DNA of 64,000 nt from Gliomastix tumulicola (lineage: Eukaryota > Ascomycota > Sordariomycetes > Hypocreales > Bionectriaceae), in the NCBI GenBank assembly GCA_001599755.1, contig BCHX01000007.1, positions 62,001 through 126,000 on the forward strand. The letters are read 5' to 3'. Position 1 is the first letter of the stretch; each line of letters begins with the position of its first letter. The position numbers and the translations under genes were made by a program. The notes beneath the pieces are model-generated. The model worked only from the letters and a program-made list of their open reading frames with translations. It was not told where the DNA came from and made no database searches. This document shows, in pieces, positions 20,885-31,768 of the stretch.

Positions 20885-22834
20885 CTAGAACCCATTCACG
20901 GCCTTCACCCCATTCGCTCCGTTGCTCTTAGGTAGGTTCAGCACTTGGGAGAAATACTCCTGAACCCACTGGCCCTGGATGAGCCCAGCACTGCCTACTA
21001 GCCCGTCTGGTCGCAGGATCACCACCAGACCTTGGTCCATAGGAACGCCAAACTTGCTGTGCGCAGCCTCCGTAGCATCGTAATACATATTGCCAAACGG
21101 CCTCATTCCAATAGTCTCGTAAGGCGAACACCCTGCAGTTGGACTAATGGTCGTCCACCCAATGGCCTCGTGAGCTCTCAGGTTCCCGTGCGACAGGTAC
21201 TTGTCTAGCTGCTGGAGGGACTCCTTCGTGTGGGTAATGTCGCCTGTGAAAACGACAACCCAGAACTTGCCTAGGTTGCGCGTAACACGCTGGAACCGCG
21301 TCTTCTGATTTGTGCCGGGCAACGCGAGCTCGACGTCTGGTGGGCGACTGCCAGCCGTCACGGCGAGCTGAATCCCAGTGGCGGGTTCAGTGACCTTGTT
21401 CAGCACATTAGAGCTGTAGGAGATTCCGAGACCCGTGTTGAAAGACGACGCTTTCTCGAAGATCTCTCCGAGTATGATGTATGGATCGGCGTCCGGGTCG
21501 CCAGTATACCAGGAAGGCCACTTATGCGACATGAGTATCGAGATATCCCTATCGTAGTCCATCAGTGTCTTGACGGCGCTTCTCCTCTCTGTGCAGTATG
21601 TATCAAGCACGCCTGGCTGCGTGATACCCCTGAGCTGCAGGGCCAATTTCCAGGACAGGTTGACAGAGTCATGGATGCCGGTGTTCAGACCCTGCGCCGC
21701 ACCGCTGCTATGCGTATGTGCCGCGTCACCGCAGAGAAAGACGCGATTGTCCTTGGCGGCGAAGGTTCTGGCAGAGCGTTGGCCGATAGTGTAGACCGTC
21801 CACCAATGAACCTCCTTGAACTCGAGTTTGAACGGCTTCATGGACTCGATAGCCTCCTTCACGGCCACCTCTTCTGTCACGCCATCCGGATACTTGGCCG
21901 CAATTTCAGAACTGTAGGAATATCCTATGCGGGTAGCTGCGTGATCAAGCGGCGCCCAAAGAACGTTGCCATGGGTCTTAGACTCAATGGCGCTGCAGTC
22001 GGTTGGTGTCAGCTTCGAGGATAGATGGAATATGGCAAGGAGGGCTTCATACCCGTACGAGCGATTGATGGGCATGTCGGTTTCCACAATGCCATCAATA
22101 CGAATCCACTTGTCTTCTGTCGTATCACCGTCAAAAGGAATGCCGGCATGTCGACGGACGAAGCTCCGTCCACCATCTGCGCCGACAAGATATTTGCTGC
22201 GCATAGCCATATTAGTTTTGATGCCATAGTTGCCACAGGACCACAAGTTACCTTTCAAGCCTGAACTGACGATCCGTCTTCTTGTCGTGGAAGGTTGACG
22301 TAACGGCATACGAGTTGAGTGGTGCAGATTCATCGACAGTGAAGTCGACACACTGAACCGACTGACGGTAAGAAGCACCGACTGCCTCAAGCTTTTCGCG
22401 GAGGATGGCCTCAGTGTACATTTGCCTCAGCACCAATGCAAAGTCGTACGTTGTGTCCTGTATGTTCTCCATGAACGACCACACGCGCCCAGGGAGCCTG
22501 GATTTGGACTTCAGTTAGCCCATTGAAAAGCCTTATTGAGCCAGTTCCTCAAATAAACTCACACCCTTTCGCCATCTTTGTACGTCACACTCGTGCGGCA
22601 TGCAAATCCCAGCTGCAGCATGTCATCTATGAGATCCAGCTGGTCCAGCTGCTCCGAAGTTCGTGGAAACAGAGCGATAGCTCGTCCATAGGCATCTTGC
22701 ATCTCTTTCTCGTACTGCTCGACGACACAAACCGACACGCCGAATCGCCGGAGCTGATACGCTGTCAGGAGACCAACAGGGCCACCGCCCACGATGACGA
22801 CGTCGTACTTGATGGCTTCGCTCCCCTCCATCAT
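20885..22834 (-). CDS. FAD-dependent aromatic hydroxylase (phenol 2-monooxygenase / MhpA-like)
   Basis: Three exons (22563-22834, 22252-22497, 20885-22196) give 609 residues. Intron ends are GTGAGT...CCAG and GTAACT...GCAG. The first ATG (22834) is followed at once by a second one. Residues 10-45 hold the FAD-binding VVIVGGGPVGLLTAYQL. The DG motif LVGADGGRSFVRRHAG lies at about residue 180 and the GD motif FLCGDAAHTHSSGAAQGLNTG at about 330. The last 180 or so residues are the thioredoxin-like C-terminal domain of phenol hydroxylase. The family uses NAD(P)H and O2 to hydroxylate an aromatic ring in the cytosol. It is divergent from the Dal5-type permease across a promoter with two AGATAA sites. 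The exact substrate is unknown; an aromatic heterocycle would fit the neighbours. Confidence 0.88.
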
Positions 22835-24048
22835 GTTTGAAACTTGATGATCGATGTAGCTTCTGTCGTGGGATTGGGCGATGTGGCGGCGATAGTAGCC
22901 TTGGCCCAAGGTTATAAGCACGATGTTATGATGGGGGCAAGATGCTAGATTGGCTTCTTTCAATACAGTGATCGAACGATTTTGATTCCGATTGTTAGCG
23001 TGTCCCGGGCATCTTACGACTACATGGTAGAAAACAGGCCAACCTTCGTCCCACGCGCTTTTGCCTTGGAGAAGACGGCAAACAGTTCGTATCAAGGGTC
23101 GGCCAAATTCTACTGTGGAGGAAATCAGGCCCGTCCTCAAAGGGAAAGATTGAGTGCCAAGCATATCTTGGGCCTAATTCTGGAAGATTTCCAATTACGT
23201 TTCGGCTCTTCTCGTCCGTGCGTTCTCGAGAAGCACAATTCATGCACAGCCAGCCGTTGTAGTAGATATCGGTGACCTTGCTATCTACGGACGGCGTCTG
23301 TCGTTATTCCCTACAATGCCCGTGAACTTCGCCGTCAGTCAGCCCCAAAATTGCCCTAATTGGCCGGGGCTCTCAGACTGCTTGGACCCTGGTCCCCCTT
23401 CTGAAGCCAGGCCGCTTAGCTTATCGCCCGATACTTTGGTCAGGCAGCTGCCAGGCCCACTGACTGAGCCGTATCATCTCGACGTCGTCTCACGGGCCCG
23501 AATCGACGTTCTTGTGCTTCGCGAGAGGTGTCTTGAGTGCCAATAGCCCGAAAGAAATTTTCCGGCGAACTGCCTGGGACACCTTCGGGCGTGCTTTCCT
23601 GTGCAAAGCAAAGAATAATCAGACAGACATTCGCTCTGCGCCCGACCCTCCGTGCTGCCAAGCCAATGGAAGTCCACATTAACCGCCAGAGATAAGCACT
23701 GGACAGGGGCAACCTGGGCAACCTGTAGTATCGTATCTCCATGCATGGCTTATCTACCCAAACCGTTGGGAACAAATGTACCGATCCAAGAGGCCAGAAG
23801 CACCGTGCAGTCGCCGCGATTTCGATATACTTTCCAACCCTTTGGTATGACAACGTACATCGAGCAATGCAACAGCGATACCCATGTCTGGCTTCGAACC
23901 CCGTTGTAACCGTAGCATCTTTCAAACGCAACCCCAGATATAAATCATAAAGACTGCAACTTTCCTCACTAGTTGAGACTTGCATCGCCCCTCAGACTAC
24001 TTTGTTTCCAAACCTTATTTCACCTCTATAAGCCAATAGTCCTATCTC
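22835..24048. other. Divergent promoter region of the hydroxylase and the permease
   Basis: 1.2 kb without a convincing ORF. It carries AGATAA sites on both strands near 23690 and 23750. Confidence 0.55.
23690..23755. promoter_or_regulatory. Opposed AGATAA pair (GATA-factor sites)
   Basis: AGATAA at 23690-23695 on the plus strand and TTATCT (AGATAA on the minus strand) at 23750-23755 face each other about 60 bases apart, roughly 300 bases before the permease ATG. Paired HGATAR sites are the preferred AreA/NIT2 arrangement. Confidence 0.4.
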
Positions 24049-25650
24049 ATGATAGCAGCCATGTCTGCAGACGGAGCCGAAGTCAAGGCACCAGATGTTA
24101 GCCAGTCACCCAAAGCTACAAGCGTCGACATGGAGCCTGCCAACGCTATTGATCCCGCCATCCAGAAGCGGACTATCCTGAAAGTTGACACCGTCATCCT
24201 GGGTTGTTTTGGCATCATGTATCTTCTTGCTAATCTGGACCGGAACAATTTGGTGAGTATGGCCGACTTCCCACCATCAATAGTCGACGGGAGCTAACTA
24301 GAGTGTTCAGGGCGCGACGAACATCATGGGTCTTCCTGAGGACTTGAACTTGAAGGGCAACGAGTTCGGCAATGCGGTTACACTCTTCTTTGCTACTTAC
24401 GTCGCCTTCGAGACGCCCTGCTCCATCGCCCTCAAGATCGTGGGCCCGAAGCACCTCTTGTCAGCCTGCATGCTGGGCTGGGGGATCGTGTGCCTCGGGA
24501 CTGGGTTTGTCAAGAATATCAACCAGCTCTACGCTTGTCGTCTTCTTCTGGGATTCTTCGAGGCCGGCTTGATCCCCTGCATCAATGCCTACATTGGCAT
24601 GGTGTACCTCAAGTCCGAGATGTCCATGCGTTCGGCCGTCTACTACTCGTTCAGCGCGTGCGCTGGTGCCTTTGGAGGGCTTCTTGCCTCCGCGGTGTCA
24701 AACGTGAAGACTGCAGGTCTGCCCTCCTGGTCGTGGCTCTTCATTATTGAGGGAATCATCACGATAACCTTGGTGCCGGTTATCTGGTGCCTCTTCCCCA
24801 AGGATCCCCGAACGGCGTGGTTTCTGAACGAGGAGGAACGCAACGTCATGCGTCTCCGCTATGAACTCAACCCACATCTCTCCATGGAAGATGAATTCAG
24901 CTGGTCCAAGGTTCTGGAGGCTTTCAAGGATCCCAAGACATACCTGCATGCCGTCATGGAGTTCTCGGTCGACTTATCACTGTTCAGCTTCACCACGTTT
25001 TTGCCCTCGATCATCCGAGGTCTAGGCTACACGAGCGTCCATGCCCAGCTCTTGACAGTGCCTGTCTATGTCTGGGCTACCGCATCCTACTTCATCCTCG
25101 CCTACCTCTCTGATCGGTTTGGGCTACGAGGCCCCTTCTTTCTGTCTGCCTGTGTCTCTCTTCTGATTGGTTACATCATTATGCTTTCCACAACGAACCT
25201 TGGTGCTCGTTACTTCTCGGTGTTTCTATTGGCGGTGGGAGTCTATTCGACGGTAAGATCTCTCTCATGCTCTTTGCTATTGTTAAGTGAGCGCCCTCAC
25301 TAATTCCTCTTTAGACTGGCCTCGCTATTGTATGGCTCAACAGCAACTTCGCTGGGCATTTCAAGCGCTCCACTGCCCTTGGCTTTGTCTTCAGCGTAGG
25401 AAACAGCTCTGGTGTGGTTGTTGGACAGATCTTCAAAGCTCAGCACGCACCCCGTTACCTCCGGGGCGTTGGCGTCAACCTTGGATTCACTGCTTTGGCC
25501 ATGGTCCTTTGTTCGCTCAATATGTTTGCCCTTAACCATGTCAACAAGAAGCGTCAAGAGAGGCTGGCTAGCATGGAAAGGGCACCAGTGCCAAATGAGG
25601 AGAAGAAGGAGGTTAGTGACCTCGATATCACCTACAAGTACAACCTGTAA
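24049..25650 (+). CDS. MFS permease of the Dal5 / anion:cation symporter family
   Basis: Three exons (24049-24252, 24311-25252, 25315-25650) give 493 residues. The N-terminal KRTILKVDTVILGCFGIMYLLANLDRNNLGATNIMGLPEDL is the hallmark of the allantoate/ureidosuccinate/nicotinate permease group, with its conserved D-R-N-N-L-G and A-N motif in helix 1. About twelve hydrophobic segments follow, with GRxxLG-type RLLLGFFEAGLIPCINAYIG, AGAFGGLLASAV, and AYLSDRFGLRGPFFL between helices 8 and 9. It works in the plasma membrane and imports carboxylated small molecules with protons. Position beside amidohydrolase genes supports import of a ureide, imide or related acid (inference). The 3' end is convergent with the M14 peptidase. 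Confidence 0.9.
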
Positions 25651-25947
25651 GGTGTCAGTTAGAAGGTCTTGGCGAGACATTATAAGCCGTTGGCGATTCG
25701 AATTCGTTTCATCGTCTTTCTTCGCAAATTTTAATTTCCTAAGCATATAACTAATGGGCTTCAAGAGTTTCCAATTAGTGTGACATCTTCCTTCCTTTCG
25801 TGTCTCCCACGTCGGGAGGCAGGAGGCGGAAGGTCATGACGAACCAGTGGCTAATTATCAATCCAGCTTTTCTTCAGCTGATGAGTGGCAGCTTATATCG
25901 GCTTATTGTCTATTCTGACGTGATTAAATGAGCCAGGACTGTCGTCT

Positions 25948-27620
25948 CTATGCCATGACCCTATACACGGGGTACTCATATCCCTCCAACACGGGAAATA
26001 TGTTGAATCTAGCATAGGAGTCCAGAGCTTCGGGCTCTAGCGTGAGCCAGGCAAGCGCTGCATTCTTTTGCCGTGTGCTAACCCAGAAGCTACCTGCCGG
26101 CAGAGTCATCTCCTTTCGCGTGATGTTTGTCGTCACGTAGTTTTGGATGGCCCCCTCCCAGATAGTTGACGCAAGCGTCGATGTTGTAATGTTGTACGCC
26201 TCGACCTCCCCATAGAAAGGCGTTCTCAGTGTCTCGACCTCAACGCCGATGATTCGGAGGCGCTCGGCCGCATCAGGCCAGCAGCCGGGGAAGATATAGG
26301 CCTCGGGGCGAGACCTAGTGATGTTGGCCACGTTCTCTGTAGTGTTGAGGAAGGTGATGGGAACCTTCACAATGTCGCCAGTGGCAGATTCGATGAAGCT
26401 CCAGGAGATATTCCTTGGGGTAGGGTTCTCGGTGACAATGATGTCGTCGGTGCTGGAGACAAACTCGGCGCGAGCTTCTTCGATAATCTCATACACCTCC
26501 TTCGCTTGGTCAATCACAGTCTGGAGAATAGCCTCGACCATGATCAGGCCACTTGCCACACGCCTTTGGAAGTGTTGGCCACCCAGCTGGATGCCGCGAG
26601 TCTCCGTGAGGAAGACGACCGCTTGGTTCAGTCCGACCGAGGTATCAGTATATCGCGGCTCCCCAGTCAACTCCTCGAACACCACCTGGCCGGTGCTTGG
26701 CATCCGGACGACATAAGGGCTCCATCGCAGCCCATGGCTTTCCAAGGCCGCAGCGACGTTCCTGGCAAAGACCTGCTCGGAGAGCTCTCGAATGTTCTTG
26801 TGAATGTTGAGGTTCTTCATTGCCGAGAACTCGCCATCGGCAGGAGAAACCCACTGCTCCTCGTCGCCATACGCACGATTCGCGCTGTATTCGTGCGAGT
26901 CTACTCCAACGTGTGGGTTCCAGTCTGTGATGAGCTTCTTGACATCGCGCGTCTGCTGGCGTGCGAGCTTCGTGACATCCCGGTTCGGATCGAAACCACT
27001 GGCGAAGTACCGCTGGAAGTGCGCAACACCGTCGGGGTTGTAGCGAGGAATCACCATGACATCCGCCACGTCGAGAAGCGAGGCAGCCCAAGTAGCATTG
27101 GCGTCGAGCTTTCCGAGCAAGGCAAAGAGTCCCTGGTCTCCAGCGGGTTCGTTGCCATGGACGCCGCCATTGAGCCAAATTCGGAGCTTCGGGGTCGCGG
27201 AGGCGTTTGTCTGCGGCTGGGTCGTGGAGGACAGGATGACGTATGGAATAGAACGACCTTCCTCGGACTTGAAGTCAGGGGAGTGGTATGTCATCCAGCT
27301 ATTACGCGCTGCGAGGGTGCGTAGAAAGTGCTCTGCATCCCTTAGCTATGATATCCATAGATCCTCGTGCGTTGGCAATGCTCACCCATTTCGGCCTCGT
27401 CTGTTGGACCACTGGTGCCATTTTGGAACCCGGCCGGGATGGACTCTGGGTTCAGGAATGCTGGCGAGTATAGAGTGACGCCTTCAACATCGGGGAAGTT
27501 TGCTGCGACCGCCTCACTGTCCTGAAGGAGAGCTGCCTGGTTGTCTGCATAGTGACCTTGCGCGTTGGCCAGGCCAGCGAAGAGCACCCCAGCGCCGAGG
27601 CGGCGCAGACCAGAGATCAT
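25948..27620 (-). CDS. Secreted M14-family zinc carboxypeptidase
   Basis: Two exons (27386-27620, 25948-27332; intron GTGAGC...TGCAG, 53 bases) give 539 residues. The first 20 or so residues (ISGLRRLGAGVLFAGLANA) form a signal peptide. Zinc ligands are the HGNE of LNGGVHGNEPAGD and the histidine of VGVDSHEYS; RYNPDGV is the substrate-binding stretch; the general-base glutamate is in VFLTETRGI. About 180 residues follow the peptidase domain, ending YPVYRVMA, and may form an accessory beta domain. The expected role is removal of C-terminal residues from peptides outside the cell. It is upstream of nothing on its own strand, and a CACCACGTGGTG palindrome lies 150 bases before its ATG. Confidence 0.88.
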
Positions 27621-28357
27621 GTTGGATTGAGAAGCGGAGTGACGAAAGATTCAAAAGGTTCGATGGGGCAGTGTTTCGTGGATCTCAACAGGCTCCCCTT
27701 GACGTCTTATATGCCCGAACCATTTTCTTCCCCGCTGAAGGAAATGCACGAAAGAGAGCCGACACTCAGCCCACCACGTGGTGACCTATGCAAGCGGAGC
27801 GTCGATAATATCCATTTGTCAAAAGGACCTGCCAAAGGCTATCATGCATTATCCATCTATGGAGGATGGTCACCAGAATTACCTTGGCGCTCTGGGATCA
27901 GACCGGCATCGGCGGTGAAAAGTGGCAGCGCAGCATGCCAAGATGTTGTTGATGATGATTTGACCGAGCAGGCTGCCATTTTCCCCTCACGCAGGAAATC
28001 TCCAGTGCCGTGATTGGCCAATCCCTGTGTCCGCCGTTATCTCCTCCTTGCTGCTGCCTCCAGCATGACGTTTAGTGTTGTAGTCGTCTCCTTCCTTCTC
28101 AAGTTAGTTCATAGCTGAACCCATGGCTCGACTGGGGACTCCCCGCACAACTTGAGGCCTCTAAGCAAAAGGTTGATGAGCGGTTTAGAGGCTTGGACAC
28201 GATTACAGCAAGGTGATATTAAGGTTAAATATCTATATAGATTAATCTAACATGATATTAAAAACGAATCCTAGGATCTCCATGCTCAATGCGGGTCTGA
28301 CACGCCGCTGGTGTCTTCGAGAAGTAATGCTAGCTAATACTCTGTAATATGCCCTCG
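27621..28357. other. Intergenic region with a 12-bp palindrome
   Basis: 737 bases. It is the promoter of the M14 gene and the 3' flank of the next SDR. The palindrome CACCACGTGGTG is at 27772-27783. No gene was seen. Confidence 0.5.
27772..27783. promoter_or_regulatory. CACCACGTGGTG palindrome (bHLH-type E-box)
   Basis: Perfect 12-bp palindrome centred on CACGTG, about 150 bases upstream of the secreted carboxypeptidase start; a good bHLH site by sequence alone. Confidence 0.35.
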
Positions 28358-29558
28358 CTAGTGCCAACGCTGCAGTGTCGCAAGACCTTCCTCTGCAAGG
28401 CGGTGGTTTAACTCTTTGGTCATGAGATTCCACAGCCCGCTGACTTGTTTTTCGTCCGCGACGATAGGATGTAGGGCGGCAACCTTCCCAGCGGGAATCA
28501 AGAGAGTCCCCTTGTAATGGTCTGAATCCTGGCGAATCAAGGGCGCCGTGGCTGCGAAGAGCGGCGTTCCCGCTCCTTGTTCCGAGGACAAAAAGGTCAG
28601 ACGCGCAATCGTCCGAAGAACGATGTTGTTGATTTCCATTAATCCCTCGGTAGCTACCTCGCCCGGGTGAACGATCAGAGACAAGATCGGCAGATTGTGC
28701 TTGTCAAATAGTTTCTGCAGCTGGGAGGCGTAGAGCTGCGTTCCAGCTTTGGATACGCTGTAAAGTATCATGTCGGCGTAGAAGAGGTGCTTGGTGAACA
28801 TGCGATACGACCAAGGGTACGCTGCTACAGGCGAAGAGAGTCCAGATGGCTTGTCGAATTGGAAGTCGAAGCTTTTGGGCAGGAAAACCTGGGGAGCGGT
28901 TGAAGCCATCGTCACAATTCTGACATCGGTATCCGGCATCTGTGCAGTGCCCTTGAGTAGTGGCATGAGGCGGTTTATGAGCAGAAAGGGGCCGACCACG
29001 CTGGAAGGGCATCGCTGTTAACACGAAAACTCGGTAAAATCAAGACTGGAGAATACTGCATACTTGACTGCCATATGCTTTTCCCATCTTCCGGCGACCA
29101 TTTCCTTTGTTATTGTGCCTGTGGCAGCATTGTTGACTTGACACTTAGAGCTTAGCTAGATGACTCCCTGATTTGGGTCAAACAGAGGTGCTCACCTAGG
29201 ATGTCTAGTCTCCCAGTCTCGGCAGTTAAACGGTTGGCAGCATCGGCAATGCTTTGGAGGTCCGCCAGGTCCATCTGCAACCATTGAACCGAGCCTGAGG
29301 ATATCTCTGGGAGGTGGTTTCGAAGGGCCTCCTGGGCTTTGTGTTGGCTGATTGAGGATCTCGTCGTTGCATAGACCTTTGCTCCGTTTTGGGCGAGCAT
29401 TCGCACAATCTGGAACCCTATGCCGACACTGGGGCTGGTCAGTATCGTAGTATTGCTCTAATCACAACCTGACACGCCACTTGCCTTGCGCCTGTTACGA
29501 GGGCAACTTTGCCTTGAAGATTGGGCATATCGGTTATCGGGTTCCAGGATGATTCCAT
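28358..29558 (-). CDS. Short-chain dehydrogenase, retinol-dehydrogenase-like
   Basis: Four exons on the minus strand (29485-29558, 29196-29428, 29064-29136, 28358-29000) give 340 residues. The cofactor motif VTGASVGIGFQIV is completed across intron 1, whose donor is GCAAGT after AG and whose end is CCCCAG: a GC-AG intron. NNAATG follows the second intron, and VVGPFLLINRLMPLL then VTMASTAPQV precede the catalytic YSVSK. These features place it with the NADP-dependent retinol/steroid-type and WW-oxidoreductase-like fungal SDRs. The substrate is unknown. It is divergent from a second SDR gene, and an 18-bp tandem array sits between them. Confidence 0.87.
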
Positions 29559-30259
29559 CTTGGGTTGTGTCTGAGATGGGTTCGAGGAGCCGGAGGGGGC
29601 GAGGGGTTTCCAGGTTAGTTACTTCTTCACGAAATTGGTGGCAAGGTTTGCTGAGCATACAAAGAAGCCGTGAGAACGGTAATGCCAAACTTTCAATTCT
29701 TCTTGCAGGCTACCTTTAACATACCATCGGCATTGTGAGTCATGTTCGGGCGTTGCGGAGACGCCACGGAGATGGTGCGGAGGAGGGAGATGGTGTGGAG
29801 GACGCAGATGGTACGGAGGACGGAGATGGTGTGGAGGACGGAGATGGCGCGGAGGACGGTGGGCCGACATCGAGTAGACTTGAGTTAAAGGCCCGATGAT
29901 AAGTCTACATCCAGTCGGGTTTCCTGTCGTCTGGGCCCTCATGCTAAGTCGAAACCAGGGGTTGGTAGGAGCACTTCGTGAATAGGAGGCGGGATCTCTG
30001 CGGACTTCGCCGACTCGAACAATCCCACATGACAAAATCGCGGCGTCGGAGGGAGATTAGAGTCTCAGGGTACTCAGTCCGCATGCGTCTCTAATAATAG
30101 CTGCTTGTGGAAAACCATAAGAGAGGGGGGGGCGTAAATAGATATTTAGAACGCTGCCGGTTCGTCAACCAGATCATCAGAACATCAAGCCATACCGCAT
30201 TTTTTATCATTTCCCATCCTCCCTCCCTTACATCTAAATTCAGACTTTCACACACAAAG
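29559..30259. other. Divergent SDR/SDR promoter with minisatellite
   Basis: 701 bases containing the 18-bp array at 29765-29854 and a short poly-G run near 30124. No gene was seen. Confidence 0.6.
29765..29854. repeat. 18-bp tandem repeat, five copies
   Basis: Five consecutive 18-base units with consensus GACGGAGATGGTGYGGAG (copies vary at one to three positions), followed by a partial sixth GACGGTGGG. It lies in the promoter shared by two SDR genes. Confidence 0.85.
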
Positions 30260-31311
30260 ATGAGTCTGGGGCTAAAGATCTATCACAAGAAGCCTTATCC
30301 GGCCATCGACCCCAAACGACCTGAACTCAGCCAGTCGGGCAAGACGGTTCTCGTGACTGGAGGGAATGGCGGTATCGGCCTTGCCATTGCCAGGAACTTC
30401 GTCACTGCTGGCGCTAGGCGTGTGATCATTGTTGGCCGCGGCAAGGAGAAGGTCGAGCTCGCCACCGCCCGGCTCGCTGCAGAAGGGCGTGCGATCCAGT
30501 CCACCGCCACCGTGGATGGCAGGACATGCGACATATCTGACGCCGCCGCGACGGCGGAACTTTGGGATGAGCTGGAGAGGGATGACATCGTTATCGATGT
30601 AGTCGTCCTAAACGCCGCATCATTTGGTGATGCAAAGCCGCTGTTAGAAGCAGGCTGTGATAGGGTCTGGCAGACTTATGTCGCCAACGTCCGATCTCAC
30701 CTAGATTTTGCGGAGCGGCTGTACAAGCAAAAGGGGCGAGGTGCTTCTGGACGAAAGGTAATCGTTGGGCCACATCGCGCGCGACAGAGTCGACTGTTTG
30801 CTAACTAGCCCCTTAGTACCTCATCAACATTTCCACTGTGGCCATATACATGTGGTCCGGCGCGACTCCTCAGCTTCCGTCATATGGCTTGACTAAGAGT
30901 TCGGGCACAGCTCTGATGCAACAGATTGCCAAAGACGTTAGGCCCGACGAGCTGCAGATCATCAGCGTTCACCCTGGCAGCGTGCTCTCAGATACTGCCC
31001 GCGCTGCTGGGCTGAATGAGAGCAGTCTCGCATGGGATGATGGTAAGCTGCTTCCAGACTCTACAAGCGAGTATGATGCTCTCCAATCTCTTCTCAAACT
31101 GACTTGTGGTGCAGAAAACTTGGCTGGCCAGGCTGTCGTGTGGGCTTCAACCCCCGAGGCCGAGTTCTTGCACGGACGGTTTGTGTGGGCTAACTGGGAT
31201 GTCGAAGAGCTTAAGCACGGCGATATTGGAAAGCGGATCGCGGACGATCCGAACTTCCTCAAGGTCGGCATCGAGGGCCTGTCTGAGAACATGACCCCTC
31301 TGCAAGTATGA
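30260..31311 (+). CDS. Short-chain dehydrogenase/reductase
   Basis: Three exons (30260-30757, 30817-31042, 31115-31311) give 306 residues. The second intron is 72 bases, a multiple of three with no stop; splicing is preferred because GTAAGC, a CTGAC branch and GTGCAG are all present and removal joins DDE-NLAGQAVVWAS, a normal family transition. The cofactor motif VTGGNGGIGLAIA, the NAAS-type strand and INISTVAIYMW precede the catalytic YGLTK, and VHPGSVLSD is the post-catalytic loop. The closing HGRFVWANWDVEEL is typical of a fungal SDR subgroup of unknown substrate. It is divergent from another SDR and convergent with a Zn2Cys6 regulator. Confidence 0.88.
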
Positions 31312-31768
31312 ACAGTTAAATCCCATCCAGATACTACATTATTGAAGCCTACATTCCTCTGCGACATCTGCAACCTCACCGTGTAGATCAGGGACCTATT
31401 TCAGCGGATTCCACTGTTCTATCATCACGGCCCATTTGTGAAGTTCCGTGTGTAAACCGGCAAGGGGTTATGAGCTCCGGCGAGCGAATTTTGGCATCCA
31501 CTAGAATGGCTCAGTAACTAGCAACCTCTGCTGAAATTTTGGATGTGACCGCAGGCGGAGTTGGCGGCCTCGCGGAGATGACATCCTTTGACAACAAAAT
31601 TCCAAAGCTGTACGTATTAGAGAGGCCGGAGAGAGATTCTCGGCAAACTGCACTTCTCTAAATACCAGGCCCCGCGTGGAGGCCGTAACTTGGCAAGGTG
31701 ATCCTGTCACTAAGCATTTAGATTCAATCTTGACACTTCCGGGCCAATAATCCATTTCCCTCTACGAC
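31312..31768. other. Convergent intergenic gap, no gene seen
   Basis: 457 bases between two convergent gene ends. Nothing further is visible. Confidence 0.5.

Noticed and set aside
26506..27324. 272-codon open frame on the plus strand over the M14 peptidase
   Set aside because: Antisense to a gene with all zinc ligands and a signal peptide; no family resemblance of its own.
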